Positions 8,264-16,833 of a DNA stretch of 60,909 nt are shown here, piece after piece (position 1 is the stretch's first letter; every line of letters begins with the position of its first letter). The notes beneath the pieces were generated by a model. It saw nothing but the letters and a program-made list of their open reading frames with translations. It was not told where the DNA came from and did no database searches. Both the position numbers and the translations under genes were made by a program. This DNA is from an uncultured Lachnospiraceae bacterium (GTDB taxonomy: Bacteria > Bacillota > Clostridia > Lachnospirales > Lachnospiraceae): positions 1-60,909 of the forward strand of contig CANOCU010000015.1 of assembly GCA_947564645.1 (NCBI GenBank). Reading direction: 5' to 3'.

Positions 8264-9835
8264 ATGAGGAGCGTTGCGAAAGAGATAAAGATTACAATTG
8301 TTATGAGCGACGTAAAAGCAAACATGCCGTCTGGAGAAGAGAAAGAGCAGATAATCACTATGACACATGATTCTTCAATGACGGTCATGTCAACCTTAGT
8401 AAAAAGCGGATTGATCCAGGGCAGTTTCTGCGGTGGAAGAGGGGATTGCGGCAGATGTCGTGTGCAATTCATAAAGGGTGTTATGATACCGACAATGCAC
8501 GAAAGAAGCGTGATGACAGCGGAGGAACTGCGGCAGGGATATCGCCTGGCATGTTTGGCCAGGCCGAAAGACGATTGTGTCATCAGGTTGGCGTTTGCGG
8601 AGGAGAAGAAAATCGCCATACTTTCTGAAATGATGGCGGTGCCGGAAAATAATGACCAGTTAGGTCAACAAAATATACAGTCAAATAAACAGAAATCGGA
8701 TGTTATGATAGCAGTTGATCTTGGCACTACTACGATCGCCATGCAGCTTGTGCAAATAGACACCGGGAAGATCCTTGATACCTACTGTGCCATGAATCCT
8801 CAGAGACGATACGGCGCAGATGTTCTCTCCCGGATTAGGGCATCCTGTGAAGGACAGCGTGAGGAATTACAGCGGTTGGTCCTTTCGGTATTGAAAGAGG
8901 GTGTTATGCAATTTAGTAAAAACGGGCGGGCGATTCTGGGAATGTGTATTGCAGGGAATACCACTATGGAACATCTTCTTATGGGATACGATGTGTTATC
9001 TTTGGGCTACAGCCCCTTTACGCCGGTGGAGATCGGCTTGCAGGAATATAAAGAACCTGCATGGAATTTTAAAGTATGGATAACGCCTGGTATAAGTGCT
9101 TTCGTCGGCGGAGATATCGTGGCGGGACTCTATGCGCTTGGATTGATTCCGGATAACAGAGGAATAGACTATAGTGGTCAATGTGAAGATTCAAGGGATG
9201 AAACGGATAATGCCGTCGGCCAGGGCGCCAGGCTGCTGCTTGATCTGGGAACGAACGGGGAGATGGCGATCACGGACGGCAGGCGTATGATCGTCACGGC
9301 CACGGCGGCCGGTCCGGCTTTCGAGGGAGGGGCCGGAGCAGGAATCGTGGGAAGTGACATGATCGCAAATGTTGCCAGGCTGCTGCAAAAAGGTGTTTTG
9401 GACGAGACGGGGCTGCTGGCAGAACCATGGTTTTCGGAAGGTATCGATGTAGGAGAGCCGGCGGTGCGGCTGTTTCCGAAAGATATCAGAGCCTTGCAGA
9501 TGGCCAAGGCGGCGGTGCGCGCCGGCGTGGAGATCCTGTGGAATAAGATGGGACGGCCCAGGATCGGACGTGTGTATCTGGCTGGAGGCTTTGGCTATTA
9601 TCTGGATGTGGAAGCCGCATTTAGGATTGGATTGCTGCCCGTGAGTATGCGAGGCAGAGTGAAGGCGGTAGGAAACACTTCGCTGGCCGGAGCATATCAT
9701 ATCGGATGTGATTTATTAAAGGGTAAGACGGGAAAGGAGAAGTTGGAGAAACAGCTGTCATCTATTGAAAGTATTAATCTGGCAGAGCAGGAAGAGTTCG
9801 ATGCACTGTATATACGGTATATGGATCTGCTGTGA
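8264..9835 (+). CDS. RACo-like [2Fe-2S] ASKHA-domain activator (DUF4445 family)
   Basis: About 523 residues. The N-terminal ferredoxin-like domain has C-x5-C-x2-C (SFCGGRGDCGRCRV) and a fourth Cys in RLACLARP, the plant-type [2Fe-2S] pattern. It is followed by an ASKHA ATPase fold with phosphate loop VDLGTTTIAMQL, DLGTNGEMA and a C-terminal AGGFGYY motif. Characterised members (RACo) use ATP to reductively activate corrinoid proteins of methyl transfer. ATG 8264 is preferred because GGGAGGGAGAAGG precedes it; an in-frame ATG at 8195 would add 23 residues but has a weak ribosome site. No corrinoid protein or methyltransferase is near, so its partner must be encoded elsewhere. Confidence 0.85.
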   Translation: MRSVAKEIKITIVMSDVKANMPSGEEKEQIITMTHDSSMTVMSTLVKSGLIQGSFCGGRGDCGRCRVQFIKGVMIPTMHERSVMTAEELRQGYRLACLARPKDDCVIRLAFAEEKKIAILSEMMAVPENNDQLGQQNIQSNKQKSDVMIAVDLGTTTIAMQLVQIDTGKILDTYCAMNPQRRYGADVLSRIRASCEGQREELQRLVLSVLKEGVMQFSKNGRAILGMCIAGNTTMEHLLMGYDVLSLGYSPFTPVEIGLQEYKEPAWNFKVWITPGISAFVGGDIVAGLYALGLIPDNRGIDYSGQCEDSRDETDNAVGQGARLLLDLGTNGEMAITDGRRMIVTATAAGPAFEGGAGAGIVGSDMIANVARLLQKGVLDETGLLAEPWFSEGIDVGEPAVRLFPKDIRALQMAKAAVRAGVEILWNKMGRPRIGRVYLAGGFGYYLDVEAAFRIGLLPVSMRGRVKAVGNTSLAGAYHIGCDLLKGKTGKEKLEKQLSSIESINLAEQEEFDALYIRYMDLL

Positions 9836-9904
9836 TCGTTGCGATTTCTGTGATCGTTGTGATTTCTGTGACCGTTGTGATTGCCAGGATCGCTATGATC
9901 TTTC
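9833..9904 (+). repeat. 18-bp tandem repeats starting at the RACo-like stop codon
   Basis: Three units beginning TGATCGTTG / TGACCGTTG at 9833, 9851 and 9869, with a degenerate fourth at 9887. The first TGA is the stop codon of the upstream gene. Units 1 and 2 differ at one base. Confidence 0.85.
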
Positions 9905-10187
9905 GGACGGGCTGTTCATTTTTTGTCTTTGCGATCGTGCAGATATTTTAAGGATAGGTTAAGGTTTCTCCGGCTTGTGCTTAAGAGACGGATGCTATTA
10001 TTACTATAAAAGTACTATAAAAGTTTTTTGATCTTCCTGGCATGGATGGCCATGTGGTCTGTCGAGCGGCAGGCCGTGTAAGGTGGAAGTTTACTATAGT
10101 TATTATAATGCCTGTTTACATGAGGCAGGCGGCGGATGACAGAGACCGGATCCTGGCAGAAATAGAGAAATAAGACCGGAAAAGCGA
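9905..10187. other. Non-coding stretch upstream of the DUF975 operon
   Basis: No gene is seen. A direct repeat of ACTATAAAAGT (about 10004-10026) ends in a T-rich tract, and a TATAAT box lies at 10104-10109 without a convincing -35. The promoter of the downstream operon is probably here. Confidence 0.4.
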
Positions 10188-10225
10188 ATACCTGTAAAAT
10201 TTAGGGGGGGGGGGTAAACAGGTAT
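10188..10225 (+). promoter_or_regulatory. Hairpin over the DUF975 start with an 11-G tract in the loop
   Basis: ATACCTGT (10188-10195) and ACAGGTAT (10218-10225) are perfect complements; the right arm contains the first two bases of the ATG at 10224. The loop holds an uninterrupted run of 11 G (10204-10214), which is also the only candidate ribosome site. Pairing could hide the start codon, and slippage in the tract could change expression. Confidence 0.6.
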
Positions 10226-11135
10226 GTGGACAAGGAGAGAACTGAAACAGCAGGCGAAAGATGCACTGCAGAGAAATTACTGGAAGAACGTGCTGGTGGC
10301 GCTTGCGATGATGGTGTTGAGTGGAAACTGGATCGGCAATGTATTCTCTTCCGCATCGGGAGTACCGGCTGAAGTGAGTACGGCTGTTATGGAAGAGAGT
10401 TCTGCACCGGAGGCGGATACCTGGGTGAATATTGGAGGCAGAGAACATTCTTTATCGATCCTTTCGGAGGATGAGGAGGGCGATCCTGGGGCCGCTATGG
10501 ATAGAAATGCTGTAGCCGATAAAATTACGGATGATACAGATACTACAGAAGTGATGGTAGGATTTATTGTCGGATTTATCATAATGTTTGTTATTTTTCT
10601 GATTGTCTTCCTGATGATGATAGCGATTATGTTGATCTATGAAATTCTGCTGGTCTTTCCGCTGATGGTAGGCGCAGACAGGTTTATGTTAAGGAGTCTG
10701 GACGGACGGGCGGAAGTGAAAGACGTTGCCTATGCTTTCGATCACTCCTATAAGAATGTGGTGAAGACAATGTTCCACACACAGCTGTCAATCTTTCTGT
10801 GGGCGCTGCTGTTCTTGATTCCCGGAATCTACAAGCAGTACCAGTATCGCATGGTGGAATATATTCTGGCCGAGCATCCGGATCTGCCTTATAAAGATGT
10901 GATGCAGATGAGCAAGGAAATGATGAACGGGCAGAAGTGGAATGCGCTTGTCCTGGACCTTTCCTTTATTCTGTGGGATTTTGTCAGTGTGCTGACCTGC
11001 GGTGTGGCGTATATTTTCTATGTGGCGCCTTATCAGTATCTGACGAACGCGGCATTGTACCGCAGACTCTGTGCGATGCGGGACGATCATAGTATGGCAG
11101 AGAAAGGAGCGCGCATATGGAATACAGGATTTTAA
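10224..11135 (+). CDS. DUF975 family integral membrane protein
   Basis: A 303-residue protein. The N-terminus MWTRRELKQQAKDALQRNYW is the typical DUF975 opening, followed by hydrophobic segments at about 24-40, 112-145, 190-205 and 240-270. The loop between the first two (about 45-105) is long, acidic and Ser-rich and is probably outside the membrane. The function of the family is unknown. Its last 19 nt overlap the response-regulator start at 11117, so translation is probably coupled and the protein belongs with that two-component system, perhaps as target or accessory sensor. Confidence 0.85.
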   Translation: MWTRRELKQQAKDALQRNYWKNVLVALAMMVLSGNWIGNVFSSASGVPAEVSTAVMEESSAPEADTWVNIGGREHSLSILSEDEEGDPGAAMDRNAVADKITDDTDTTEVMVGFIVGFIIMFVIFLIVFLMMIAIMLIYEILLVFPLMVGADRFMLRSLDGRAEVKDVAYAFDHSYKNVVKTMFHTQLSIFLWALLFLIPGIYKQYQYRMVEYILAEHPDLPYKDVMQMSKEMMNGQKWNALVLDLSFILWDFVSVLTCGVAYIFYVAPYQYLTNAALYRRLCAMRDDHSMAEKGARIWNTGF

Positions 11136-11833
11136 TAGCGGACGATGAGGCGGAGATCAGGGATCTTCTTCGCCTGTATCTGGAGAAAGACGGGTATGAA
11201 GTACTGGAGGCGGCTGACGGCTTAGAAACGATGGAGCTGGTAAAGAGGGAGAAGCCAGATCTGCTGCTTCTGGATATCATGATGCCGGGTCTGGATGGAT
11301 ACCGGGTGTTACGAAATGTCAGGGAGAACAGTAATATTCCGGTCATTATGTTGTCGGCTAAGGGGACAAATACGGATAAGATCCTGGGCCTTGACCTGGG
11401 GGCGGACGATTATATCACGAAGCCTTTTGAGCCGTTAGAAGCGGTGGCCCGGGTAAATTCCAATATCCGCCGTTTTTATTCCCTGGGGGCAGGAACCGAT
11501 CTGCACAAAAGGGTGAAGGAGCTGCGTGCCGGAGATCTGTGTCTTGATCCGGAGGCGTGTCTCGTATATCGTGGGGAGGAAGTGATAGAACTGACCTCCA
11601 TCGAATTCAAGATCCTGCGGCTGTTCATGGAGGAGCCGGGTAAGGTCTTTACCAAGCAGCAGATATACGAGAATGCCTGGGGCGATGAGTATATGGCATC
11701 CGATAACAGTGTGATGGTCGGTATTTCGAAGCTGCGGACAAAGCTGGAGCATAACGGCAAGGAGTACATCAAGACCATCAGGGGATTAGGGTACCGCCTG
11801 GAAAAGGAGGACGTTCGTTCGCGCCAGGGCTGA
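11117..11833 (+). CDS. OmpR/PhoB-family response regulator
   Basis: 238 residues: receiver domain (1-120) with the acidic pocket ADDE, phosphoacceptor D53 (LLLLDIMMPG) and K102 (ITKPFEP). A winged-helix DNA-binding domain follows (about 135-232; LTSIEFKILRLF, GLGYRLEK). It should be phosphorylated by the histidine kinase encoded 140 nt downstream. The ATG at 11117 is preceded by GAAAGGAGCG inside the end of the DUF975 gene. Layout resembles VanR-like regulators that respond to envelope stress; the specific signal is not evident. Confidence 0.95.
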   Translation: MEYRILIADDEAEIRDLLRLYLEKDGYEVLEAADGLETMELVKREKPDLLLLDIMMPGLDGYRVLRNVRENSNIPVIMLSAKGTNTDKILGLDLGADDYITKPFEPLEAVARVNSNIRRFYSLGAGTDLHKRVKELRAGDLCLDPEACLVYRGEEVIELTSIEFKILRLFMEEPGKVFTKQQIYENAWGDEYMASDNSVMVGISKLRTKLEHNGKEYIKTIRGLGYRLEKEDVRSRQG

Positions 11834-11840
11834 TATCCGC

Positions 11841-11870
11841 ATTCTTATAGTTAACGACATTGTAAAGTTC
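11841..11870 (-). repeat. Dispersed intergenic motif, copy 1
   Basis: Reading on the minus strand: AACTTTACAATGTCGTT then AACTATAAG. It matches five other copies in this window. Similarity to the copy at 13131 extends about 35 nt further. Confidence 0.6.
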
Positions 11871-11973
11871 GTTTTCGGCCTTGCAGGTGCTTCCGCATAT
11901 GGCTTCTGCAAGAGCCGGAAACAGAAATTTGTGAAATCAGTATCTGGCCGGACGTGGAGGGTATGGGGCAAGT

Positions 11974-13137
11974 ATGGGAAATAACAACCGATCAGGGGCG
12001 AAGAGGTCTCTCAGATGGTTCCTGATCAAAAGATTCCTTCTTATTATGTTTTTCATCTACATCAGTGAAGAGGCGATCGGATTTTTCTATGAGAAACTGA
12101 CATTGGAAACAGCAGATATTTTATCCAGTCTGCAGATTTCGATCAGTGGCGGCGGTAATCCGATCTCTTTTGCGTTGCAGACGTTATTGTATTCCCTGGC
12201 GACACTGCTTCCGAGTACGGTCTCAGGATATGTACAAGGGAGCATCAGCAAATGGATGGGGGATTCTCTGCGGATCGCAGTGACGTCGCCCCTGTTCACG
12301 GGCAGATGGGGAGTGGCTCTGCGGATCATGGTCATTATGGTCGTACTGGTGATGCTTTTCATTAGTCTGCTGCCGTGGATGCTTGGCGCTTTTTACTATT
12401 ATTATGCAGTGACCAAGAAGGTCAATGAACTGATGGAAGAGGAAAAGGCACAGCAGCTTGCCTATGACCAACAAAGAAATCTCTTGTTATCTGATATTGC
12501 CCATGACATAAAGACACCGCTCACAACCTTGTGTGGTTACAGCAAGGCGTTGTCTGACGGTGTGGTGAAGGAAGAAGGGAAGCGACAGGAATATCTGGAA
12601 GCCATCTATCATAAATCCATGCGGATGAATGAGTTGATCACGCTGCTGTTTGAGTATGTGAAAATGGACAGCAGCGGTTTCGAACTGCATCGGGAAGAGG
12701 GAGATCTGGGGGAACTTGTCAGAGAGTGTACGGCGGCATTGTATACCGATTTTGAGGAGAGAGAGATATCGCTTGTTATAGATATAGCGGAAGAACCTAT
12801 GCCCTGCCTGATGGATAAGGTTCAGATGGCCCGCGCCATTACAAATCTGCTAATTAATGCCATTCGTTATGGAAAAAAGGGTGGCAGAGTGTTGGTACGC
12901 CTGGAGGATTTCTGCGTTACGGTGGCGGATGATGGTATGGAGATAGACAGGGCGTTTGCGGCGCATATTTTTGAACCCTTCAGCAGAGCGGACAGCGCGC
13001 GCAGCACAAACGGCGGCAGCGGTCTGGGACTCAGTATTGCCTATAAGATCGTACAGATGCATGGCGGTGAATTATGTGTGAAACTGGATTATGGACAGGG
13101 ATACACGAAGGCCTTTCAGCTCTGGATGCCATCTTAA
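11974..13137 (+). CDS. Membrane sensor histidine kinase
   Basis: 387 residues. Two membrane segments (about 14-32 and 110-135) flank a short extracytoplasmic region of about 75 residues. A dimerisation/phosphoacceptor domain has H177 in DIAHDIKTPL, and a C-terminal ATPase domain shows N (NLLINAIRYG), G1 (VADDGMEI), F (FEPFSR) and G2 (GGSGLGLSIA) boxes. It is the cognate partner of the upstream response regulator. The 140-nt gap between them is unusual for such pairs and carries a copy of the dispersed motif on the opposite strand. Confidence 0.94.
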   Translation: MGNNNRSGAKRSLRWFLIKRFLLIMFFIYISEEAIGFFYEKLTLETADILSSLQISISGGGNPISFALQTLLYSLATLLPSTVSGYVQGSISKWMGDSLRIAVTSPLFTGRWGVALRIMVIMVVLVMLFISLLPWMLGAFYYYYAVTKKVNELMEEEKAQQLAYDQQRNLLLSDIAHDIKTPLTTLCGYSKALSDGVVKEEGKRQEYLEAIYHKSMRMNELITLLFEYVKMDSSGFELHREEGDLGELVRECTAALYTDFEEREISLVIDIAEEPMPCLMDKVQMARAITNLLINAIRYGKKGGRVLVRLEDFCVTVADDGMEIDRAFAAHIFEPFSRADSARSTNGGSGLGLSIAYKIVQMHGGELCVKLDYGQGYTKAFQLWMPS

Positions 13138-13160
13138 CAGGTAACGATATTGAAAATTAC
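13131..13160 (-). repeat. Dispersed intergenic motif, copy 2
   Basis: On the minus strand: GTAATTTTCAATATCGTTAC then CTGTTAAGAT. It overlaps the last codons of the histidine kinase gene. The upstream flank (CAGAAGC, TTTTGCAGATCCGAAAGC) resembles that of copy 1. Confidence 0.55.
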
Positions 13161-13406
13161 GCTTTCGGATCTGCAAAAGCTTCTGTTTCAGACGGCTTTC
13201 TTTCAATCTGCTGTGGTACTTTACATTGTCCCATTCACATATATATTCCTTATAAAAAGATGAGCAGAGAATGTGTATCATAGCAGGTGTAATAGAATAA
13301 TGTCCGGCTGTCGGGATCGAAAGTGTATAAGGATGTGGGATAGAACGGACGCTATCGGGTGTTGCATTGTTACATGACTTTGTACGGAATAAGGATGGTG
13401 TATCGG

Positions 13407-14072
13407 ATGCATGGTAAGAAAAGAGCGGCTGTTATTTTGTTGACGGCATTTATCCTGTGCGGGGCGGCAGTGATGAACGACAGACTTTCGGCAAGGGCGG
13501 CTGCTGATATAACGGACAGCAGGAAGATTGCGATCACATTTGACGACGGTCCGCATCCCTACTATACGGAGCAGCTTCTGGATGGATTGAAGGAGCGGGG
13601 CGTCAAGGCAACTTTCTTTGTGACAGGGATGCATGCGGAGGAATACCCGGAGGTCATTCAGCGCATGTCCAGGGAAGGCCACCTGATCGGCAATCATACT
13701 TACAGTCATCTGCAGCTGAGCAGCAGCAACAGCGAGGCTTTTAAGGAGGAACTGGTGCGGACCAATGAGGCGATCGAGCAGCTGACGGGACAGGAAGTGC
13801 AGTATGTGCGGCCGCCCTACGGCACCTGGGATAAGAAATTCGAGAAGGAGCTGAACATGTTCCCGGTACTGTGGACGGTCGATCCCTTGGACTGGTGCAG
13901 CGATAATGTGTCCGTTATTGTACAGAAAGTGACGGCGAAAGTGAAGGAAAATTCTATAATCCTGATGCACGATGAATACAAGTCCACGGTGACGGCCGCC
14001 CTGCAGATTGTCGACGAGCTGCTGGAAGAGGGGTATGAGTTTGTGACAGTGGACGAACTGCTTTTTGACTGA
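13407..14072 (+). CDS. Secreted polysaccharide deacetylase (NodB/PdaA-like)
   Basis: About 221 residues with a signal-peptide or N-terminal anchor (GKKRAAVILLTAFILCGAAV). The NodB domain shows motif 1 TFDDGPH, motif 2 HTYSH (metal-binding His pair), motif 3 RPPYGTWD, motif 4 DPLDWCSDN and motif 5 ILMHD. These enzymes remove acetyl groups from GlcNAc or MurNAc residues using a divalent metal. The likely target is peptidoglycan or another wall glycan outside the cell. The start is uncertain: ATG 13407 has AAGGA 11 nt upstream, while in-frame ATG 13395 and TTG 13359 are less well placed. Confidence 0.92.
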   Translation: MHGKKRAAVILLTAFILCGAAVMNDRLSARAAADITDSRKIAITFDDGPHPYYTEQLLDGLKERGVKATFFVTGMHAEEYPEVIQRMSREGHLIGNHTYSHLQLSSSNSEAFKEELVRTNEAIEQLTGQEVQYVRPPYGTWDKKFEKELNMFPVLWTVDPLDWCSDNVSVIVQKVTAKVKENSIILMHDEYKSTVTAALQIVDELLEEGYEFVTVDELLFD

Positions 14073-14132
14073 TGTATGAGGCGGGAAGAAGTTGTGATTC
14101 CATTGCTTTTGGTGTATATTTATAGTAAGCAA

Positions 14133-14160
14133 CAATTTGTTATGTCGTTTACTATAGCTA
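14133..14160 (+). repeat. Dispersed intergenic motif, copy 3
   Basis: CAATTTGTTATGTCGTT then TACTATAGCTA, about 160 nt upstream of the small gene at 14318. Confidence 0.6.
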
Positions 14161-14206
14161 TAGCAGGAAGTCCGGAAGTGAAAGTTTATCACATATAGGG
14201 AACATA

Positions 14207-14241
14207 CATGGGTATTGCAGGCTCTGCCGACAATATCCATG
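14207..14241 (+). other. Stem-loop in the leader before 14318
   Basis: CATGGGTATTG pairs with CAATATCCATG (10 pairs plus one G-T) around a 13-nt loop. No T-run follows. Role unknown. Confidence 0.4.
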
Positions 14242-14317
14242 TAGAGGTATGTAGAGGTTAAGCGGTCTACCCGGACACGCTTTTAAGAGAGAAGATTTTA
14301 ATACGGAGAGGAGTACC

Positions 14318-14575
14318 ATGTTCCGATTTCTGAAAAATAAGAAGAAAAACAAAGAATTGGAAGAAATTCTCAGCAGACTGCAGATGAATGTCTCCAACAA
14401 TTATAAGGATGCCGCACAGCAGAATCTGGCGGAATTTGCGGACAGGCTGAGGCAGTTGGAGGCATCCGGAGACGTTGACGGTGCGCTGCGGGCGCAGTAT
14501 GAGGAGATCCTGCGACAATACAGAGAGCAGATGGCAAATTTTACCCATAAGGACCAGAAGCCTTACTGGACATGA
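14318..14575 (+). CDS. Small charged helical protein of unknown function
   Basis: 85 residues with a basic N-terminus (KNKKKNKELEE) followed by an amphipathic, probably coiled-coil region rich in Glu, Gln and Leu. There is no signal peptide, membrane segment or metal motif. GGAGAGGAG precedes the ATG, which supports real translation. I do not recognise the family. It lies between the deacetylase and the alpha/beta hydrolase and may be cotranscribed with the latter. Confidence 0.65.
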   Translation: MFRFLKNKKKNKELEEILSRLQMNVSNNYKDAAQQNLAEFADRLRQLEASGDVDGALRAQYEEILRQYREQMANFTHKDQKPYWT

Positions 14576-14632
14576 CGATTAGAAAGGTGGACAACTTTTT
14601 GGTTTGTGATCAACGAAGGAGAGAAGTGGACC

Positions 14633-15853
14633 ATGAACGATTCTTATTCTATGAAGCATTTTTTCAGGAATCTGTATCGTACGCAGGGGCAGCAGTTTGC
14701 GTTTCGGGCGTCGGACAGAGAGGAATATGAGCAGTGGAGGAAGGAATTTCGCGGTGCGCTGCGCGAGAGACTGGGGCTTGCCGCGTTGGAACAGATCGGC
14801 GCGGAGGTAAGGAACAGGCCGCCGAGACTGTTGGGGGAGACGAAGGAGGACGGTTTCCTTCGCAGGAAGTATGTGATGGAGACGCTGCCGGAGGTTTTCA
14901 TGCCGTTCTATATGCTGATTCCGGACGGGGCGGAGGCAGATACAGGCACTGTCAGGATGACGACAGACTATCCAGAAGACGATGGGCAGGAGAATAACGG
15001 CACAGATACAGACCGGGCAGGAAACGGAGCAAATGCCGCTATGACAGTTCGCGGTGTCGGTGGAAAGGCGCGGGCTATCCTGGCGATTCCGGCTCACGGT
15101 GCGAACAAGAATACCGTATGCGGCATAGCGGAGACGGCGGAGGAGGCGGGGAAGATCGCGGAGGCGCCGGATGAGTGTTACGGGGCGGTTTTTGCCCGTA
15201 AGGGCTATGTGGTGTTCTGTCCCGATCCGCCGGGCTACGGGGAACGGGTGGAACCGAGGCCTGCGGAGGATGTCTGTTTCCTTGGATCCCAGGCGCGTAC
15301 CAGTCTGGACTGCTCCTGCAAAGATCTGGCTCAGACGGCGGAGGCACTGGGCATCAGTCTTACGGCGCTGGAGATCTGGGAACTGCAGCGTCTGTTAGAC
15401 TTCGCCTGTGGTTGTCCGGAGGTTAGGGAGGATGAACAGGGGAAGCTGATCGGCTGTGCCGGTTTCTCCGGCGGCGGACAGTACAGCATGTGGCTGGCGG
15501 CCATGGATGACCGGATCCGTCTGGCCGTGGTCAGCGGTTATGTGCACGGTTATCTGGACAGCCTCCTGGAATGTCATTTGTGCCCTTGCAACTATGCGCC
15601 CGGATTGTGGACGTTAGGAGATATCAGTGATATCTGCTGTCTGATCGCGCCGAGGCCGCTTTTTATCGAGAACGGCACGGAGGATGCGGAGAACGGGCCG
15701 GAGGGGATCGCCGGACCGAAACGGCAGGCGGAGAAGATCCGCCGGGCCTATCGATTGTTGGGGCGTGAGGAAAGCATGATACACAGTACACCGGCAGGGC
15801 CGCACAGATGGTACGGAACGTGTTATGAGTTTGTGGAGGATGCGCTGACCTGA
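14633..15853 (+). CDS. Alpha/beta hydrolase (acetyl-esterase / dienelactone-hydrolase-like)
   Basis: 406 residues, cytoplasmic. The fold is shown by the strand and oxyanion region ILAIPAHGANKNT, the nucleophile elbow S279 (GFSGGG), and H391 (GPHRWYG) near the C-terminus. The acid is probably in FIENGTEDA. The segment before the core (about 1-110) is an N-terminal cap seen in larger esterases of this group. ATG 14633 is preferred because GAAGGAGAGAAG precedes it; GTG 14606 would add 9 residues. Family members often deacetylate plant polysaccharide fragments, which would fit the GH28 and GH88 genes nearby. Substrate assignment is inference. Confidence 0.8.
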   Translation: MNDSYSMKHFFRNLYRTQGQQFAFRASDREEYEQWRKEFRGALRERLGLAALEQIGAEVRNRPPRLLGETKEDGFLRRKYVMETLPEVFMPFYMLIPDGAEADTGTVRMTTDYPEDDGQENNGTDTDRAGNGANAAMTVRGVGGKARAILAIPAHGANKNTVCGIAETAEEAGKIAEAPDECYGAVFARKGYVVFCPDPPGYGERVEPRPAEDVCFLGSQARTSLDCSCKDLAQTAEALGISLTALEIWELQRLLDFACGCPEVREDEQGKLIGCAGFSGGGQYSMWLAAMDDRIRLAVVSGYVHGYLDSLLECHLCPCNYAPGLWTLGDISDICCLIAPRPLFIENGTEDAENGPEGIAGPKRQAEKIRRAYRLLGREESMIHSTPAGPHRWYGTCYEFVEDALT

Positions 15854-16021
15854 CTAAAAAGAACCTTGAGAGGGAGTCTCAGAACGAGAGCCGACAGCAT
15901 AACAGGCAACAAGGCAGGATTAAGCGGAGGAAGGAAGAAGTTTAATGAAAATATGATAGAAATATAGACGTAATTATGGTGGTATCTTGATTGAATAAAT
16001 CGCAGCTTATGGAGGTACATT

Positions 16022-16489
16022 ATGAAAATTAAAAAAATGCTTGGTGCAGGAATAATTGCTGTTTGTTTAATGACAGGTTGTGCAAATCCTATGGTAGCCA
16101 TATATGACAACGATATGAAAATAGCTAGTAATACAAATTCATATAACCTTAATAATTATGAACAAACAGCAGAGGACGGATATTATACGGCAAGCGTTGA
16201 AAAAATGGAGGGTATGGATACCATATGGGTTTTTGACGCAGAGGAAGATAAATCTTTCGATATAGCATACACAATAAATGTTTACTCTGGAAAGATGAAA
16301 CTGGTATCGATAAATCCCAAGGGAGATGTTTCAATCATTGCTGAATGTGACACTGAAATGTCAGAGCCTATTCAAAGCACTTTGAATGTAGAAAGTGGAA
16401 ACAATAGAATTAAGATAGTTGCGGGCGAGAACACAAAATTTGATATTGAAATTTCTATTCAGGAGGGAGAATTTAAGGAGTTAGGTTAA
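16022..16489 (+). CDS. Small AT-rich lipoprotein of unknown function
   Basis: 155 residues. A lipoprotein signal (MKIKKMLGAGIIAVCLMTGC) has a lipobox Cys at residue 20. The mature part is mostly predicted beta strand with no recognised catalytic motif. GGAGGTACATT precedes the ATG. Base composition and codon choice are much more AT-rich than the flanking genes, suggesting recent acquisition. It is followed by a terminator and a gene remnant. Confidence 0.75.
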   Translation: MKIKKMLGAGIIAVCLMTGCANPMVAIYDNDMKIASNTNSYNLNNYEQTAEDGYYTASVEKMEGMDTIWVFDAEEDKSFDIAYTINVYSGKMKLVSINPKGDVSIIAECDTEMSEPIQSTLNVESGNNRIKIVAGENTKFDIEISIQEGEFKELG

Positions 16490-16547
16490 ATATTAGAATA
16501 ACTGTCAACTATTACCACAATCACAACTGAATAAGTAACATAGCGTC

Positions 16548-16585
16548 AGAGCGTATAGAAAACAAGTCTATGCGCTCTATTTTTA
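16548..16585 (+). terminator. Intrinsic terminator after the lipoprotein gene
   Basis: AGAGCGTATAG pairs with CTATGCGCTCT (one G-T pair), followed by ATTTTTAT. Confidence 0.85.
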
Positions 16586-16603
16586 TGTAAAGAAGCAGAG
16601 AAT

Positions 16604-16833
16604 ATGGCAGAAACCAAAAAGGAGAAACAGTCCCACAGCTTCAAAAGGAAGTTACAACTCTTATCAGACCAAGGTTTCCTGGACGCGGAGGACAAGAAGA
16701 AGCTGGAAAATGCTTTAGGCTGCAGGACGGAACCGTGCAGGAGATTTTCTTCCCGACAGAAGGGGAAGGCCCGGTGCGGCTGCGTGAGTATGACAGCGCC
16801 GGGGAGATCACAGCGGAAGAGGAAACCAGATAA
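16604..16833 (+). pseudogene. Frameshifted small gene remnant
   Basis: An ATG frame begins MAETKKEKQSHSFKRKLQ and reads sensibly to LENAL near 16720. A neighbouring frame then continues with LQDGTVQEIFFPTEGEGPV and ends RLREYDSAGE..ETR at TAA 16831-16833. A one-base loss near 16718 would join them into a protein of about 77 residues. I do not recognise the family. The style resembles small proteins of Clostridial integrative elements, which is only an impression. Confidence 0.5.
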
